DNA from: Candidatus Moraniibacteriota bacterium
GTDB lineage: Bacteria; Patescibacteriota; Minisyncoccia; Moranbacterales; UBA2206
DNA length: 6,110 nucleotides
Direction: 5' to 3'
NCBI GenBank assembly: GCA_023261605.1
Contig: JAHFOP010000004.1
Coordinates: 1-6,110 of the forward strand
This document shows, piece after piece, positions 4,610-6,110 of this stretch. How positions within the stretch are numbered: position 1 is the stretch's first letter; each line of letters opens with the position of its first letter. The notes beneath the pieces are model-generated. The model saw nothing but the letters and a program-made list of their open reading frames with translations. It was not told the DNA's origin and did no database searches. The position numbers were made by a program, and so were the translations under genes.

Positions 4610-6110
4610 ATGACTGCCAACGAACTCCGTCAAAAGTATTTAGAATTTTTTGCCAGTAAGGGGCATGCAATCATCCCCAGCGCGCCCGTAGTGCCGGAAA
4701 ACGATCCGACCACTCTTTTCATCACGGCTGGTATGCATCCATTGGTGCCCTATCTCATGGGTGAAAATCATCCGCAAGGCACGCGCTTAGTGAATGCACA
4801 AAAAAGCATCCGGACGATTGACATCGATGAAGTGGGCGATCGCACCCATCACACTTTCTTCGAGATGCTGGGCAATTGGTCGCTCGGCGACTATTTCAAA
4901 AAAGAAGCCATAGAGTGGAGTTGGGAATTTTTGACTTCGCCGGAGTGGTTGGGACTGGACAAGAATCGATTGGCTTGTTCAGTGTTCGAAGGGGACGCGG
5001 ACGCGCCGTTTGATGAAGAGGCATTTGAGATTTGGAAAAATTTAGGCATGCCGGTGAGTCGCATTGCCAAATTGCCGAAGAAAAACAATTGGTGGGGACC
5101 GGCCGGAGTCACCGGACCGTGCGGACCGGACAGTGAAATGTTCTATTGGGTTGGCGACCCCCAAAAAGTGCCGAACAGTTTCAATGATGACAATGATTTG
5201 TGGGTGGAGATCTGGAATGACGTTTTCATGCAATACAATAAAAACGCGGACGGCCAATTTGAAAAATTGGCACAACAGAATGTTGACACTGGCATGGGTC
5301 TGATGCGAGTATTGACTGCCATAAATGGCCTCGACGACAACTATCGCACCGAACTTTTTTGGCCGCTTATTGAGAAAATTGAAGAACTATCAGGCAAAAA
5401 ATATGAGGAAGATGAAAATAAAAAGCCAATGAGAATTGTCGCTGATCATGTGAAGGCGGCAGTGTTTATTATTGCGGATGGTGTGGAACCGTCGAACACT
5501 GAACGTGGCTATGTCTTGCGGCGGCTTATCCGTCGGGCTATCCGTCAAGGACACATCTTGGGCATCAAAGAAAATTTCACGACCAAAATTGCTAAGGTGG
5601 TGCAAGAAATTTACGCCGAAGCGTATCCGGAAATCATGGATGATAATATTTTGAATATTTTAGAAAAAGAAGAAGATAAATTTAGGAAGACGTTGGAAAA
5701 TGGGCTGAAGGAGTTTGAAAAATTCATTAGTAATCCGGAGGGCAATTATATAACACGAAAGGTTGGAGATGAAATGCAGCGAGCGGATTTGTTTCCTAAT
5801 GACGATACGGTCAATATGATATTTAATTTATATCAATCATATGGATTTCCGCTGGAAATAGTTTTTGAAGAATTAAAAAACAGGGGAATCAATGTCGAAG
5901 AGAAGAAGCTGAAAGATAAATTTGAAGAAAAATACAAACAGCACCAAGAACTTTCTCGCACCGCTTCAGCGGGCATGTTTAAGGGCGGATTATCCGATAC
6001 AAAAGAAGAAACGACTGCGTTGCACACGGCGGCGCATCTGATGCTGGCGGGTTTGCGGAAAGTTCTTGGCAGTCATGTGCATCAAAAAGGTTCGAACATC
6101 AACGGTGAAA
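4610..6110 (+). CDS. alaS: Alanyl-tRNA synthetase, N-terminal 500 residues (3' end outside window)
   Basis: A class II synthetase that attaches alanine to tRNA-Ala in the cytoplasm. The frame is open from ATG 4610 to the window end with no stop. The start is set by the family-like N-terminus (TANELRQKYLEFFASKGH). The catalytic core shows FITAGMHPLVPYL (from residue 37), class II motif 2 around RTHHTFFEMLGNW (78-90), GPAGVTGPCGPDSE (163-176) and VEIWNDVFMQYN. Motif 3 reads VDTGMGLMRV (225-234), with Met232 where Glu is usual. The tRNA-recognition helical region has RRLIRRAIRQG (304-314). The editing domain begins with HTAAH (His472, His476), the HxxxH that binds zinc and clears Ser/Gly mischarging. 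About 30 residues between KEFEKFI and LYQSYGFPLE exceed the usual linker. The rest of the editing domain and the C-Ala domain lie beyond the window. A 36-base gap with no clear promoter or ribosome-binding site precedes it. Confidence 0.97.
   Translation, partial: MTANELRQKYLEFFASKGHAIIPSAPVVPENDPTTLFITAGMHPLVPYLMGENHPQGTRLVNAQKSIRTIDIDEVGDRTHHTFFEMLGNWSLGDYFKKEAIEWSWEFLTSPEWLGLDKNRLACSVFEGDADAPFDEEAFEIWKNLGMPVSRIAKLPKKNNWWGPAGVTGPCGPDSEMFYWVGDPQKVPNSFNDDNDLWVEIWNDVFMQYNKNADGQFEKLAQQNVDTGMGLMRVLTAINGLDDNYRTELFWPLIEKIEELSGKKYEEDENKKPMRIVADHVKAAVFIIADGVEPSNTERGYVLRRLIRRAIRQGHILGIKENFTTKIAKVVQEIYAEAYPEIMDDNILNILEKEEDKFRKTLENGLKEFEKFISNPEGNYITRKVGDEMQRADLFPNDDTVNMIFNLYQSYGFPLEIVFEELKNRGINVEEKKLKDKFEEKYKQHQELSRTASAGMFKGGLSDTKEETTALHTAAHLMLAGLRKVLGSHVHQKGSNINGE

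Noticed and set aside
6089..6097. GGTTCGAAC, resembling a tRNA T-loop
   Set aside because: It codes for a conserved AlaRS segment (QKGSNIN), and no acceptor or anticodon stem can be built around it.
3..6110. UGA recoded to glycine, as in some Patescibacteria lineages
   Set aside because: No in-frame TGA occurs in about 2,000 codons, glycine is coded by GGN throughout, and all stops are TAA.

Overview
The window looks like a piece of a Patescibacteria (Candidate Phyla Radiation) genome, most likely Parcubacteria-like. This is inferred from three things: the tandem of an unnamed conserved protein followed by a VirD4/TraG-type ATPase with long stretches of family-typical sequence, the style of the AlaRS, and very tight packing of small genes without Shine-Dalgarno sites. 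All genes lie on the + strand. All six visible stop codons are TAA, and no in-frame TGA occurs in any coding region, so the standard code fits.

Layout. Positions 3-752 hold the C-terminal 249 residues of a conserved protein whose start lies upstream of the window. Positions 760-2688 hold a VirD4/TraG/HerA-like ATPase with Walker A and B motifs, a low-complexity linker and a C-terminal CxxC-x17-CxxC zinc ribbon. Seven bases later comes a 61-residue single-span membrane protein (2696-2881). These three form a compact cluster, probably a DNA-translocation or type IV secretion-like module at the membrane. A 57-base gap follows, with a 12-bp palindrome and a weak terminator-like hairpin.

The second half is translation related. 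mnmA (2939-4027) makes the 2-thiouridylase for tRNA wobble U34. A small coiled-coil protein (4037-4318) and an unrecognised 78-residue protein (4337-4573) follow. alaS (alanyl-tRNA synthetase) runs from 4610 off the 3' end, with 500 codons visible, ending just past the start of its editing domain. Gaps within this half are 9, 18 and 36 bases, so the genes could be read on one transcript.

Points for a second look: the zinc-ribbon tail on the ATPase; the boundary between the first two genes, which matches a domain junction; a Met where AlaRS motif 3 normally has Glu; codon use in the 78-residue gene unlike its neighbours; and no recognisable ribosome-binding site before any of the six starts. 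I saw no CRISPR array, RNA gene, insertion sequence or integrase. There is no gene-free stretch over 60 bases.
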